Shown piece after piece: positions 35,506-43,781 of a stretch of DNA of 64,000 nt; the first letter of the stretch is position 1, and each line of letters starts with the position of its first letter. The notes below the pieces were generated by a model. It saw only the letters and a list, made by a program, of their open reading frames with translations, had not been told where the DNA came from and did no database searches. This stretch comes from Nannocystis pusilla (GTDB taxonomy: Bacteria; Myxococcota_A; Polyangia; Nannocystales; Nannocystaceae). Location: the NCBI RefSeq assembly GCF_020073745.1, contig NZ_JAIRAU010000040.1, forward strand, positions 62,001 through 126,000, in the 5' to 3' direction. Both the position numbers and the translations under genes were made by a program.

Positions 35506-36684
35506 TCACGCCAGCAGGTCGGCCGCGACCGCGTCGTGCCAGTACCAGCGCCCCGGCGCGATCCGCAGCACCCGATCCTCGTCGACCCACTCGAGGTTCC
35601 CGCGCATCACCTGTCGGCGCGCCCGCGCCTCGACCCACGCGCGCGTCACCGCGGGAAAGCGGCGCAGGTAGGCCGCCACGTCGAGCCCCCGGAGGTCGCG
35701 CAGCCCCGTCCACAGCCCCTCGATCGCCGCGGCCTCCGGCGTCAGCCGCTCCGCCTCGGCCGGGGTCCCCGGATCGTTCACCCACGCCGGCAGCCCGCGG
35801 AGGTTGCCGCGCCGCAGCACCGCGCCGTCGGCGAAGTAGCGGGCCGAGTGCGCCGAGGGCCCGAGGCCGAGGTAGTCCTGCCAGGTCCAGTAGAGCAGGT
35901 TGTGCCGCGCCTCCGCGCCCGCGCGCGCGTAGCTGGCGACCTCGTAGTGCCGCAGCCCCGCGGCCGTCAGCGCCTGCTCGGCCGCGGCCAGCATGTCCGC
36001 CTGGTGGTCGCTGTCGGGCAGCCGCCGCTTGCCGCGCCGCACCAGCGTCGGCCACGGCGTGTCGGCCTCGATCGTCAGCGCGTACACCGACACGTGCTCC
36101 GCCCCGGCCTCGACCAGCCCGCGGACATCCGCCGCCACGCCCGCCGCCGTCTGCCCCGGCCAGCCGACGATCAGATCGGCGCTCACGCGCAGCCCCGCCG
36201 CCGCCGCCGCCGCCACCGACGCGAGCGCCTGCGCCGGCGTGTGCATCCGCCCGAGCGTGCGCAGGCCCGCGAGCTCGAGGCTCTGCGTCCCCAGCGACAC
36301 CCGCGTGCCGCCGATCGCCCGGACCGCCGAATAGAGCGCCGGATCGCCGTGCTCGGGGTTCACCTCGACCGTGAACTCGCGCCCGCCCGCGCCCGGGAAG
36401 CGCCGCGCCAGCCACTCGCCGAGCAGCCCCAGCCCGGCCGGCCCGAGCAGGCTCGGCGTGCCGCCGCCGAGGTACACCGTCGACCATGTCCCATCGGACA
36501 TGCCCGAATCGACATGCTCGTCCGGGCATGTCCACTCGGCCAGCTCCTGCGCCCGCGCGTCCAGCTCGCGCTCGAGCCCGGTGACGAAGCCGGCCGCGTC
36601 GGGCGTCCGGCCGACCTGGAAGTCGAAGTCGCAGTACGGGCAGGCCCGGGCGCAGAACGGCACGTGGACGTAGAGCCCGCGCAT
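35506..36684 (-). CDS. hemW: HemW-like radical SAM protein (coproporphyrinogen III oxidase family)
   Basis: 392 aa from ATG 36684. The radical SAM cluster motif CARACPYCDF is intact, followed by GGGTPS, SLGTQSLE, RMHTPAQA, SADLIVGWPGQT and the C-terminal HemW domain (NLLYWTWQDYLGLGPSAHS). HemW is a haem chaperone that binds S-adenosylmethionine and a 4Fe-4S cluster. Compared with E. coli HemW, about 14 residues are inserted just before the GGGTPS strand (WTCPDEHVDSGMSDGTW). They coincide with copies of the palindromic repeat at 36484-36536. The downstream motifs are in frame, so the gene is probably functional. Confidence 0.88.
   Translation of the reverse strand: MRGLYVHVPFCARACPYCDFDFQVGRTPDAAGFVTGLERELDARAQELAEWTCPDEHVDSGMSDGTWSTVYLGGGTPSLLGPAGLGLLGEWLARRFPGAGGREFTVEVNPEHGDPALYSAVRAIGGTRVSLGTQSLELAGLRTLGRMHTPAQALASVAAAAAAGLRVSADLIVGWPGQTAAGVAADVRGLVEAGAEHVSVYALTIEADTPWPTLVRRGKRRLPDSDHQADMLAAAEQALTAAGLRHYEVASYARAGAEARHNLLYWTWQDYLGLGPSAHSARYFADGAVLRRGNLRGLPAWVNDPGTPAEAERLTPEAAAIEGLWTGLRDLRGLDVAAYLRRFPAVTRAWVEARARRQVMRGNLEWVDEDRVLRIAPGRWYWHDAVAADLLA
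36484..36536 (-). repeat. In-frame palindromic repeat inside hemW
   Basis: The stretch contains CATGTCC-CATC-GGACATG (7-bp stem, 4-nt loop) followed by CGACATG and CGGGCATGTCC. It is the same unit as in the intergenic copies, and the reading frame passes through it. Confidence 0.82.
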
Positions 36685-36803
36685 CACGGCACCTCGCTCA
36701 TGCACCGCCGCGGGGCCCGACGCCCGTCACGCCCGGGACGACGCGCCGGAGCGCCCTCGTCCGCGTCCCCGCGCCCCGGCCTCGCCCCGCGGCGCCTGCC
36801 GCG

Positions 36804-37517
36804 TCACACGTCGGAGACGAGCGCGGCGAAGTCGGCGCCGTGGGGGACATCGTCGTAGAGCTCGACGCCGCCGTCCGAGCGGAAGCGGGCCGCGACGCCG
36901 CGCCACCACCAGTGCGGCAGCGTCTCGAGGTCGACGCCGGCCGAGCGGAGCAGGCTGGCCTGGGCCTCGACGGTCTCGAGGCTGGACGGGTGGAACGGCT
37001 GGCCGAGGCCGCGCATCTGCAGGCCGAGGCGGCGCGACGAGCGGAGCGGCGTGGCCTCCTCGAGCCACTCCTGCGCCGACACGAAGGCGCGGCGGGCGAT
37101 GCCGATGTCGGGGAACTCGAAGATGTGCCCGTGGACCACCAGCTCCTCGCCGAGCAGCACCGCCAGGCGGGCCGAGTACATCGACAGCAGCTGCTCGTAG
37201 ACCGCCATCGAGCTGCCCATGCGCTGGACCGCGTCGGCGCGGACCAGGGCCACGACCTCCTCGGCGCTGGCGTACGCGAACGACACGTTGTGCGACTGCA
37301 GCAGACCGATGCCGGCGCGCACGGTGAGGCGCGCCAGCTCCGAGTCGAGCGGGTCGTTGGCGCGCGCGCGCATCTCGAGCAGGCGGGCCACGCCCTCGGG
37401 GCGCGGCGCGAACTGCATCACCAGACGGAACCCCGGCATCGGCTCGTGATCGCCGAGCACGCGGAAGGCGGAGAACTTACCCCAGGTGTGATTGCCTTGG
37501 ACCTCGACGCTGTGCAT
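36804..37517 (-). CDS. Diverged Thg1-like protein (3'-5' tRNA polymerase family)
   Basis: 237 aa. Several spaced motifs match tRNA-His guanylyltransferase-like (TLP) proteins: SFAYASAEEVVALV (79-92; family YxxSDEISF), VHGHIFEFPD (128-137; family FDGRxFxxP), a following helix, and SLLRSAGVDLETLPHWWWRG (188-207; family LxxxGxxxxxLPxxxxxG). Metal-binding positions look changed: the SDE aspartate is Glu and the first DG motif is replaced by GDHEPMPGF. It may have lost polymerase activity or work on another substrate. Identification rests on motif order only. It is probably transcribed alone, downstream of the kinase gene. Confidence 0.5.
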   Translation of the reverse strand: MHSVEVQGNHTWGKFSAFRVLGDHEPMPGFRLVMQFAPRPEGVARLLEMRARANDPLDSELARLTVRAGIGLLQSHNVSFAYASAEEVVALVRADAVQRMGSSMAVYEQLLSMYSARLAVLLGEELVVHGHIFEFPDIGIARRAFVSAQEWLEEATPLRSSRRLGLQMRGLGQPFHPSSLETVEAQASLLRSAGVDLETLPHWWWRGVAARFRSDGGVELYDDVPHGADFAALVSDV

Positions 37518-37570
37518 CGGCTTTTCCCGTCTCGCCCGCTACTTGTCTGCTGCCCCGCGCCCGCCTCGCC

Positions 37571-39142
37571 CTACTTCATCGAGAACATCGTGTACGCGAC
37601 GTACCCGAGGCCGCCGAGCCCGAACAGCACGAGGATCCAGGTGATGGCCGCGCCGCCGCGCTTGGTCTGGTCGGCCATGATGCCGTGGCCGAAAGTGGTG
37701 CTCGTCGCGCCCGGATCGACCACCACCACCGGCATCGACGACGTCGCCGTCGTCGGCGTGCCCTTCGTCATCGAGCGCCCCGCCGTGAGTGAGCGGTTGG
37801 CCCCCGTCGGCGGCCGCCGCGGACCCGAGCCCGTGCTCTGGGTCGCCGCCGGCGGCACCGTCTTGTGCCGGGCCGACGACGACTTGCGGTGGGCGCGGCG
37901 CGCCCCGGCCACCGCCGCCGCCTCGGACTCCGCGCGCTTGCTGCGGGCCGTCGGCGCCGACCCGGTCGCCGGCTTCTGCTGCTGCGCCGCCTGCTGTTGT
38001 TGCGCCTGTTGCAGCCGCTGGGCCTCGGCGAGCACCGCGTCGAGGTTGCCGATCGTCATCGACTTCTTGCTGCGCGAGTCGGACTGCGCCGGCTTGGCCC
38101 AGTCGGGCGCGTCGTCCTTCTGGTCCTGCGAGTCGAGGCGGTCGAACTGGTCGAAGTCGAGGGCCTCGTCGGCGAGGTCGTCGTAGAGGTCGTCGTAGTT
38201 GACCTCGGCCGGCGCGCCCTCGCCGAACATCTCGGCCATGTAGTTCGAGATGATGCGCGGCGTGCTGCGGATGCCCGCCTCTTCCGTGAACCGCTCGAGG
38301 TCACGGAACATGTGGTCGCAGTTCTGGTAGCGGTCGGCCGGGTCGACCTCGAGCGCCTTCATGATGATGGCCTCGAGCGCCGGCGGGAACTCCGGGTCGA
38401 CGAACGTCGGCGCCGGGATGTCGCCCTCGACGATGCGCTCGGCCACCTCGTCGGCCGCGCCGCGGAACAGGCGGCGACCGAGGCACATCTCGTAGAGCAC
38501 CACGCCGAGCGCGAAGATGTCGGCGCGCGCGTCGATCGGGTGCCCGAGCACCTGCTCCGGGGCCATGTACGCCAGCTTGCCGGCGAACTGGCCCTCGCCG
38601 CCCTGCACGCTCGCGCGCGTGGCGGCGATGCCGAAGTCGACGATCTTGCAGGTGCCGTCGTAGCCGACGTGGATGTTGGTCGGGTTGATGTCGCGGTGGC
38701 AGAGCCCGAGCAGCCGGCCGCGATCGTCGGCCCGCGAATGCACGTAGTAGAGCCCCTCGAGCGACTGCATGATGATGCCGAGCGAGATCTGCAGCGGCAG
38801 CTGCAGCCCCGTCTTGGCCGACTTGCGCAGGACCGCGACCAGCTCCTCGCCCTTCAGGAGCTCCATGGCGATGAAGTACTCGCCGCCGATCTCGCCGAGG
38901 TCGTAGGTGTGCACCACGTTCTGGTGCGTCAGCGTGGCGGCGACGCGCGCCTCGTCGAGGAACATGCGCACGACGTTCGGCCGCTCGGCGAACTCCTCGC
39001 GCAGACGCTTGACCACCAATTCCTTGGCGAACCCCTCGATGCCGGAGTACGTGGCGCGATAGATCTCGGCCATGCCGCCGGTAGCGATGTGCTCGACAAG
39101 CACATATTTGTCGCCGAAGGGCGTTGGCTCAATGTTGCTCAA
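37571..39142 (-). CDS. Ser/Thr protein kinase with C-terminal membrane anchor
   Basis: 523 aa. The kinase domain is complete (IATGGMAEIY, VVKRL, HRDINPTN, DFGIA, MAPEQ). The middle region is acidic, then Gln-rich (QQQQAAQQQ), then Ser/Arg/Thr-rich and probably disordered. A single hydrophobic helix at the very C-terminus (TWILVLFGLGGLGYVAYTMF) acts as a tail anchor, so the kinase faces the cytoplasm with almost nothing outside. Substrate unknown. The start at 39142 agrees with the family N-terminus. Confidence 0.9.
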   Translation of the reverse strand: MSNIEPTPFGDKYVLVEHIATGGMAEIYRATYSGIEGFAKELVVKRLREEFAERPNVVRMFLDEARVAATLTHQNVVHTYDLGEIGGEYFIAMELLKGEELVAVLRKSAKTGLQLPLQISLGIIMQSLEGLYYVHSRADDRGRLLGLCHRDINPTNIHVGYDGTCKIVDFGIAATRASVQGGEGQFAGKLAYMAPEQVLGHPIDARADIFALGVVLYEMCLGRRLFRGAADEVAERIVEGDIPAPTFVDPEFPPALEAIIMKALEVDPADRYQNCDHMFRDLERFTEEAGIRSTPRIISNYMAEMFGEGAPAEVNYDDLYDDLADEALDFDQFDRLDSQDQKDDAPDWAKPAQSDSRSKKSMTIGNLDAVLAEAQRLQQAQQQQAAQQQKPATGSAPTARSKRAESEAAAVAGARRAHRKSSSARHKTVPPAATQSTGSGPRRPPTGANRSLTAGRSMTKGTPTTATSSMPVVVVDPGATSTTFGHGIMADQTKRGGAAITWILVLFGLGGLGYVAYTMFSMK

Positions 39143-39421
39143 GGCGGCTCCAGATTAACGGATCTGCGATCTGCCGCCAAGCCCCGGCCGCGGGCGCCGA
39201 CCTGCGCCCGCGGCGACGCGGATAAAGCCGCGGCGTTGCGGGCTAAATTCCCGGCAGCGCGCGCTCGGGGCCGCCGGTCGGGCGATGGAGACCTGAACCT
39301 GCGCCCAGGCCGCAACCGGGATCGCGCACTCTCGTCGCAATGGTAGGCGGGCGCCCACCTGTCGTCCGGGCAAGTCGAGACCTGCAGTTCGGGCGACGCG
39401 GCCGACCGGGCGGGCGCCGCG

Positions 39422-40471
39422 TCAATCCCGTTCGGGCTTCAGGTCGCGCTGCATGAGCGCGGCCACGGCCCGGCGCACGCTCATGCCCTCGTAGAGGATC
39501 GCGTGCATGATCTGAGTGATCGGCATCTCGACCCGCTCGCGCTGGGCCAGGCGGTGGGCGCTGAGGGTGTTGTTGACGCCCTCGGCGACCATCCCCATCT
39601 CGTCGAGGATCTCCTGCAACGCCCGACCCTGGCCGAGCGCCAGCCCGACCCTGCGATTGCGCGACAGACCGCCGGTGCAGGTGAGCACGAGGTCGCCGAG
39701 CCCGGCGAGCCCCGACAGCGTCACGGGGTCGGCGCCGAGGGCGATGCAGAGCCGGCCGATCTCCGCCAGCCCGCGCGTGATGAGGGCCGCGCGGGCGTTC
39801 TGTCCCAGCCCCGCCCCGTCGCACACGCCGGCCGCCAGCGCGATCACGTTCTTGAACGCCCCGCCGAGCTCGACGCCGACGACGTCGTGGGTGACGTAGA
39901 CCCGCAGCCCGTCGCCGTGCATCCACTGCTGGATCGCCCCCGCCGCCGCCGGGTCGGCGCTGGCGATCACCACCGCCGTCGGCAGCCCGCGCGCGACCTC
40001 GGCGGCGAAGCTCGGCCCGCCGAGCACCGCCATGCGGGCCGCATGTTCTTTGGGCAATGTCTCATGGACCACGTCGGCCATGGTCCGCAGGCTGTCGATC
40101 TCGACCCCCTTCGCGGCCACCAAGTAGTACGGCCGCGGCGCCGCGGCGCCGAGCCCGGCCAGCGCCGCGTGGACCAGGTGGAGCGTCGCGCGCAGCCCGT
40201 GGCTGGGGATGGCGAGGATCACGAAGCCCGCCCCGGCGAGCGCGCGGCCGAGGTCGTGCTCGACCGACAGGTTGTCGGGGAACGGGAACTCGGGCAGGTA
40301 GCGGCCGTTGACGCCGGCCCCGGCCATCGCCTCGAAGTGCTCGCGGCTGCGCGTCCACAGGCGCGTCACGAGGCCGCGGCGGGCGCAGTGGAGGGCCAGC
40401 GCGGTGCCCCAACTGCCGGCGCCGAGCACGGCGACCGTCGGTGGCGGCGGGGACGCGGGGTCGTTCGTCAT
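39422..40471 (-). CDS. gpsA: Glycerol-3-phosphate dehydrogenase [NAD(P)+]
   Basis: 349 aa. It has the Rossmann motif VAVLGAGSWGTALA, the catalytic region GVELGGAFKNVIALAAGVCDG and the substrate loop GLAGLGDLVLTC. It makes sn-glycerol 3-phosphate from dihydroxyacetone phosphate for phospholipid synthesis in the cytoplasm. It is the last gene of a probable short operon with the thioesterase and the 51-aa ORF upstream. The 279-bp stretch beyond it (39143-39421) shows no gene. Confidence 0.95.
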   Translation of the reverse strand: MTNDPASPPPPTVAVLGAGSWGTALALHCARRGLVTRLWTRSREHFEAMAGAGVNGRYLPEFPFPDNLSVEHDLGRALAGAGFVILAIPSHGLRATLHLVHAALAGLGAAAPRPYYLVAAKGVEIDSLRTMADVVHETLPKEHAARMAVLGGPSFAAEVARGLPTAVVIASADPAAAGAIQQWMHGDGLRVYVTHDVVGVELGGAFKNVIALAAGVCDGAGLGQNARAALITRGLAEIGRLCIALGADPVTLSGLAGLGDLVLTCTGGLSRNRRVGLALGQGRALQEILDEMGMVAEGVNNTLSAHRLAQRERVEMPITQIMHAILYEGMSVRRAVAALMQRDLKPERD

Positions 40472-40498
40472 CGCCTCTGGTTTTACACCGCGTCTGCG

Positions 40499-40933
40499 TC
40501 AGCGCGCGACCACGGGGAAGGCCGCCCGCAGCTCCTCGGGCACGCGGGCGAGCGACTGGCCGGCGATCGTGACGAACACCCAGCGGGTCTCGGCGGTCGC
40601 CAGCACCTCGGCGTCGCTCGCCCGCACGATCTGGTAGCGGCGCAGCGACTGGATCTTCCCCATCTCGGTCACCCACGTGCGGACCACCACGCCGTCGCCG
40701 AGGCGGGCCGCGCGGAGGTACTCGATCGCGTGCGAGCGCACCACCCACGTCGCCCCGAGCTCGCGGTAGCGCGCGAACGGCCAGCCCGCCGCGCTCGAGT
40801 GGGCCTTCGCGGCGGCCTGCGTCCACGCCAGGTAGTGGAGGTTGTTGACGTGATCGAGCTCGTCGATCTCCGCGGGCGTCACCGTGTGGTGGTGATCGAA
40901 CACGCCCGCGATCGCCGTGAGGTCGGCCGTCAT
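40499..40933 (-). CDS. Acyl-CoA thioesterase, 4-hydroxybenzoyl-CoA thioesterase fold
   Basis: 144 aa from ATG 40933. The hotdog-fold pattern is clear: TVTPAEIDELDHVNNLHYLAWTQAA (the Asp-His-Asn active-site helix), SHAIEYLRAARLGDGVVV and TETRWVFV-like strands. It would hydrolyse acyl-CoA or acyl-ACP thioesters in the cytoplasm. Its place next to gpsA points to lipid metabolism. It ends 27 bp before gpsA begins. Confidence 0.88.
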   Translation of the reverse strand: MTADLTAIAGVFDHHHTVTPAEIDELDHVNNLHYLAWTQAAAKAHSSAAGWPFARYRELGATWVVRSHAIEYLRAARLGDGVVVRTWVTEMGKIQSLRRYQIVRASDAEVLATAETRWVFVTIAGQSLARVPEELRAAFPVVAR

Positions 40934-40976
40934 CGGCCGCCAGTAGAGCACGGGCCTGCGGGCGCGCGCGAGCCCT

Positions 40977-41132
40977 TCAGCGGCGCGCGTCGGCGGCCGG
41001 GCTCGGCCGGTCGGGACCCAGCACCTGCAGCGTCGCCCGGTGCGAGGCGATCCCGCCGGGCACCCGCCGGATCGCGTCGACGTCGAACTTCACCTGCGCC
41101 GCCGGACGCGGCCCCGCCTGCACCCCACCCAT
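40977..41132 (-). CDS. Small 51-aa protein of unknown function
   Basis: ATG 41132 to TGA 40977. Nearly every codon ends in G or C, as in neighbouring real genes, and the product (MGGVQAGPRPAAQVKFDV...ASHRATLQVLGPDRP) has no low-complexity bias. It starts 43 bp upstream of the thioesterase on the same strand, so it could head that operon. The family is not recognised. Codon use and position are the only support. Confidence 0.5.
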   Translation of the reverse strand: MGGVQAGPRPAAQVKFDVDAIRRVPGGIASHRATLQVLGPDRPSPAADARR

Positions 41133-41238
41133 GCCGCGAACCTATCCGGCACGCGGCCCCGCCCGCAAGGTCGGCGGGTGACGGCAGAGCGCCCTCGCCC
41201 CCGGGCGCGTGCTAGCGTCGTCCCCGACCTCGTCGCCG

Positions 41239-42216
41239 ATGCTCCCGTCGCTGTACGGCCGCTGGATCTCCGACCTGCTCGGAGGGCCATTACCCGAAGA
41301 ACAGGCCGCGACGTGCGGCGACTGCGTGCAGTGTCAGAGCCACGTGCCCGAGGGCTACCGGTTCGCCGACGCCACCAAGTGCTGCACCTACGTGCCGGCG
41401 CTGGCCAACTTCCTCGTCGGCGGCGGGCTCAAGGCCGGCTCGCTGGTCGGGCGCGAGCGCCTGCTGCGGCGCATGAGCGCGCTGCCGGCCAGCGTCACCC
41501 CGCACGGCCTCGACGCCACCGAGGACGAGCGCGAGCGCTACCGCGACATCCTCGCCGCCGAGCAGTTCGGCCGCGACCCCTCGCTGTTCTGCCCCTACTA
41601 CATCGACGAGGCCGGCGGTCTGTGCGGCGTGTGGCGCCACCGCAACGGCATCTGCGCCACCTGGTACTGCAAGCACGACCGCGGCGCCCGCGGCCAGCGG
41701 TTCTGGCAGGCGCTCGAGGTCCTGCTGACCGCCGTCGAGCGCGAGCTCAGCCACTGGTGCGCCTGCACGATCCTGTTCGACGAGACCCCGGACATCGAGG
41801 ACGGCGAGGCCGCGTGGAGCCGCTGGTCGGGCCGCGAGGCCGACTTCTTCCGCCGCGCCGCCGAGCTGGTCGAGGCCTTGACCTGGTCCGAAGTACAGGC
41901 GCTCGTCGGCCCCGCGATCGAGGTCCAGGTGGGCGACCTCCTGGCCGCCCACGCCGCCCTCGCCGGCCCGCTGCCCGCCGCCCTCCGGCTCGGCACGATC
42001 CGCGTGTCCCACCGCGGCGACGACCGCAGCCGCGTCGTCACCTACCTCGACACCGACGCCCTCGAGCTGCCGACCGCCCTCCTCGACCTCCTGCCGCGCT
42101 TCGACGGCCGCCCCACCGGCGACGTCCTCACCGAACTGCGCGGCCTCGGCGTCGAGGTCTCGCCCGACCTGCTGCGCCTGCTCGTCGACTTCGAGCTCCT
42201 GACCGCCGTCGCCTGA
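41239..42216 (+). CDS. Cys-cluster protein, probable metal binder
   Basis: 325 aa from ATG 41239; an in-frame GTG at 41209 is less likely. The N-terminal half carries many Cys in ordered groups: CGDCVQC, KCCTYVP, FCPYY, GLCGVW, GICATWYCKHDRG and WCAC. This is the style of the YkgJ / zinc-iron-chelating Cys-cluster proteins, though the spacing differs from any I know. The C-terminal half is a helical domain, ending in a winged-helix-like stretch. It may bind an Fe-S cluster or zinc in the cytoplasm. No signal peptide. A perfect hairpin begins 1 nt after the stop. Confidence 0.7.
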   Translation: MLPSLYGRWISDLLGGPLPEEQAATCGDCVQCQSHVPEGYRFADATKCCTYVPALANFLVGGGLKAGSLVGRERLLRRMSALPASVTPHGLDATEDERERYRDILAAEQFGRDPSLFCPYYIDEAGGLCGVWRHRNGICATWYCKHDRGARGQRFWQALEVLLTAVERELSHWCACTILFDETPDIEDGEAAWSRWSGREADFFRRAAELVEALTWSEVQALVGPAIEVQVGDLLAAHAALAGPLPAALRLGTIRVSHRGDDRSRVVTYLDTDALELPTALLDLLPRFDGRPTGDVLTELRGLGVEVSPDLLRLLVDFELLTAVA

Positions 42217-42217
42217 G

Positions 42218-42300
42218 CTTCGGGCCATGCCCGAAGGGGCCTGCCCGATCAGGCATGTTTGTAAACACATGCCCGCTCAGACATGCCCTGACATTCATGT
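42218..42300. repeat. Palindromic repeats between converging genes
   Basis: CTTCGGGC-CAT-GCCCGAAG (42218-42236) is a perfect 8-bp stem starting 1 nt after the stop. GGCATGT and ACATGCC pair around an 8-nt loop, and AGACATG pairs with CATGTCT around 10 nt at the end of the cluster. The last copy runs into the 3' end of the opposing small gene. Confidence 0.8.
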
Positions 42301-42609
42301 CTCCGGCGGCAACATCACCACCTCGAACTCGGCCCCCGGCACGAAGTCCACGGCCGCGACCGGCGTCGCGCCGCTGCGGTCGAGCGGCACGGTCTCGCCG
42401 GAGGCCCGGTTGCGCAGCAGCCACAGCGAGCCGTAGGTGCGCGGCGGCGGCCGGCGACGCGGCGGGAACGTCGCCCACACGTAATCGAGGAGCTCCTGGG
42501 TGCTCGTGAACGTGGAGCAGATCATCGGCACCACCCCCTGTTCGCCGTTCGTCGCCGCCATCCAGTCGACCGTCGCGCAGCGCGAACGCAGCTCGTCCGC
42601 GGCCGTCAC
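42295..42609 (-). CDS. Small protein downstream of a truncated kinase
   Basis: 104 aa from a GTG at 42609 whose codon overlaps the stop of the truncated kinase (GTGA). The product (AADELRSRCATVDWMAATNGEQG...STQELLDYVWATFPPRR...GSLWLLRNRASGETVPLDRSGATPVAAVDFVPGAEFEVVML) has normal composition and strongly biased codons. No family recognised. It may be an independent gene, or the C-terminal part of a longer gene that lost its beginning when the kinase fragment was joined to it. Confidence 0.6.
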   Translation of the reverse strand: MTAADELRSRCATVDWMAATNGEQGVVPMICSTFTSTQELLDYVWATFPPRRRPPPRTYGSLWLLRNRASGETVPLDRSGATPVAAVDFVPGAEFEVVMLPPET

Positions 42610-43037
42610 CTCGTCCGGTGCACGATCGCGTGCGCGTGGACCACCGCCATCGCGTCGCAGATCTGCAGCGCGATGTGACGGACGCGCCGCCACGGCAGCC
42701 GACCCGCGCGCGACAGCGTGACGGACAGGTCCTCCCCGGCCAGGAACTCCATCACGTAGTAACCTGTCCCATCGGGCAGATTGCCGGCGTCGACGACGCT
42801 GATCACCCCCGGGTGGCGGATGCTCGAGGCCGCCAGCGCCTCGCGGAAGAACCGGCGCAGCGCCGGCTCCGAGCGGCACAGGCGCGGCTGCAGCACCTTG
42901 ACCGCGTAGGGCAGCCTGGCCGCGGTGCTCTCGGCCAGATAGACCGTGCCCATGCCGCCCTCGCCGAGGCGGCGGACGATCCGCACCGGCAGCTTGTCGC
43001 CCAGCACCGCGCCGACGAGGGGGTCCGAGTCACGCAC
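42606..43037 (-). pseudogene. Truncated Ser/Thr kinase ending at the catalytic loop
   Basis: 143 aa from a GTG at 43037. The N-lobe is perfect: LGEGGMGTVYLAES, YAVKVLQ lysine, a helix C Glu and the hinge YVMEFLAGEDLS. The chain continues to the catalytic loop and stops as HAHAIVHRTR. The Asp of HRD and all of the C-lobe (DFG, APE, activation segment) are absent. The break is therefore within the HRD codons. It could be a decayed kinase, or a deliberately short N-lobe protein. The overlapped downstream GTG suggests the junction is still translated. Confidence 0.75.
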
Positions 43038-43115
43038 GCCCGCCCACGATACACGACGCCCGCGCTCGCCGGCCCCGGTGACCGCGACGCGCGGATCTGC
43101 TAGTGTGCGCGCGCC

Positions 43116-43760
43116 GTGACGCTGTCCCTCCGGACATCCTCGTCCATCGCCCTCGCCGTGGTCCTCGCGTGTGGGGGCGCCGAGGAGCCCGCGACGCCGG
43201 CCGACGCGGCGTCCGACGCCGCGGCCGTCGAGCAGGCCCCCGCCGAGCCGCCGCCGCCGCCGCGCGACCCGTTCACGGCCGAGGACATCGAGGCCGCGCG
43301 ACCGGGTCTGCGCTTCGGCTGGCCGGTCGAGAGCCCGCACATCACCTCGTACTTCGGCTGGCGCACCAACCCGATGACGGGCGTCGGCACCAAGCTGCAC
43401 CGCGGCCTCGACCTGCGCGGCGGGATCGGCGACCTGATCCTCAGCATCGGCCCCGGCGTGGTCGTGTTCGCCGGCCGGGACATCCTGCTCGGCAACCTCG
43501 TGATCGTCGACCACGGCCTCGGCGTCACCTCCTACTACGGGCACATGCACGACCTCCTGGTCCACGTCGGCCTGCCCGTCGACCGCGGCACCGCCCTCGG
43601 CCTGGTCGGCAACACCGGCCGCAGCGAGGCCCCGCACCTCCACCTCACCGTCAAGATCGGCGCGCTCGCCGTCGACCCGCTGTGGCTGATCGGCGCCCCG
43701 CTCCACGGCTACCCCGGTCTGCCCGCGCTGGCCGAGGCGGACACCGACGCCGAGTACTGA
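43116..43760 (+). CDS. M23-family (LytM) metallopeptidase, probable lipoprotein
   Basis: 214 aa from a GTG at 43116. A signal with lipobox-like LACGG precedes a Pro-rich linker (AEPPPPPRDP). The LytM domain has HRGLDLRGG (zinc His and Asp), GHMHDLL and HLHL (catalytic and zinc His), so it should be active. It would cut peptidoglycan cross-links in the periplasm, for cell division or remodelling. The first codons (LSLRTSSS) come from a TGTCCCTCCGGACATCC element identical to copies in the 23.3-23.7 kb array. It is divergent from the kinase fragment. Confidence 0.88.
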   Translation: MTLSLRTSSSIALAVVLACGGAEEPATPADAASDAAAVEQAPAEPPPPPRDPFTAEDIEAARPGLRFGWPVESPHITSYFGWRTNPMTGVGTKLHRGLDLRGGIGDLILSIGPGVVVFAGRDILLGNLVIVDHGLGVTSYYGHMHDLLVHVGLPVDRGTALGLVGNTGRSEAPHLHLTVKIGALAVDPLWLIGAPLHGYPGLPALAEADTDAEY

Positions 43761-43781
43761 TCCCGTCGCGCGCCTCCGGCC

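Noticed and set aside
42760-42785. Palindromic element in the truncated kinase (CCTGTCCCATCGGGCAG)
   Set aside because: The codons match the normal hinge region of kinases (DAGNLPDGTGYYVME) without added length; a chance match is simpler.
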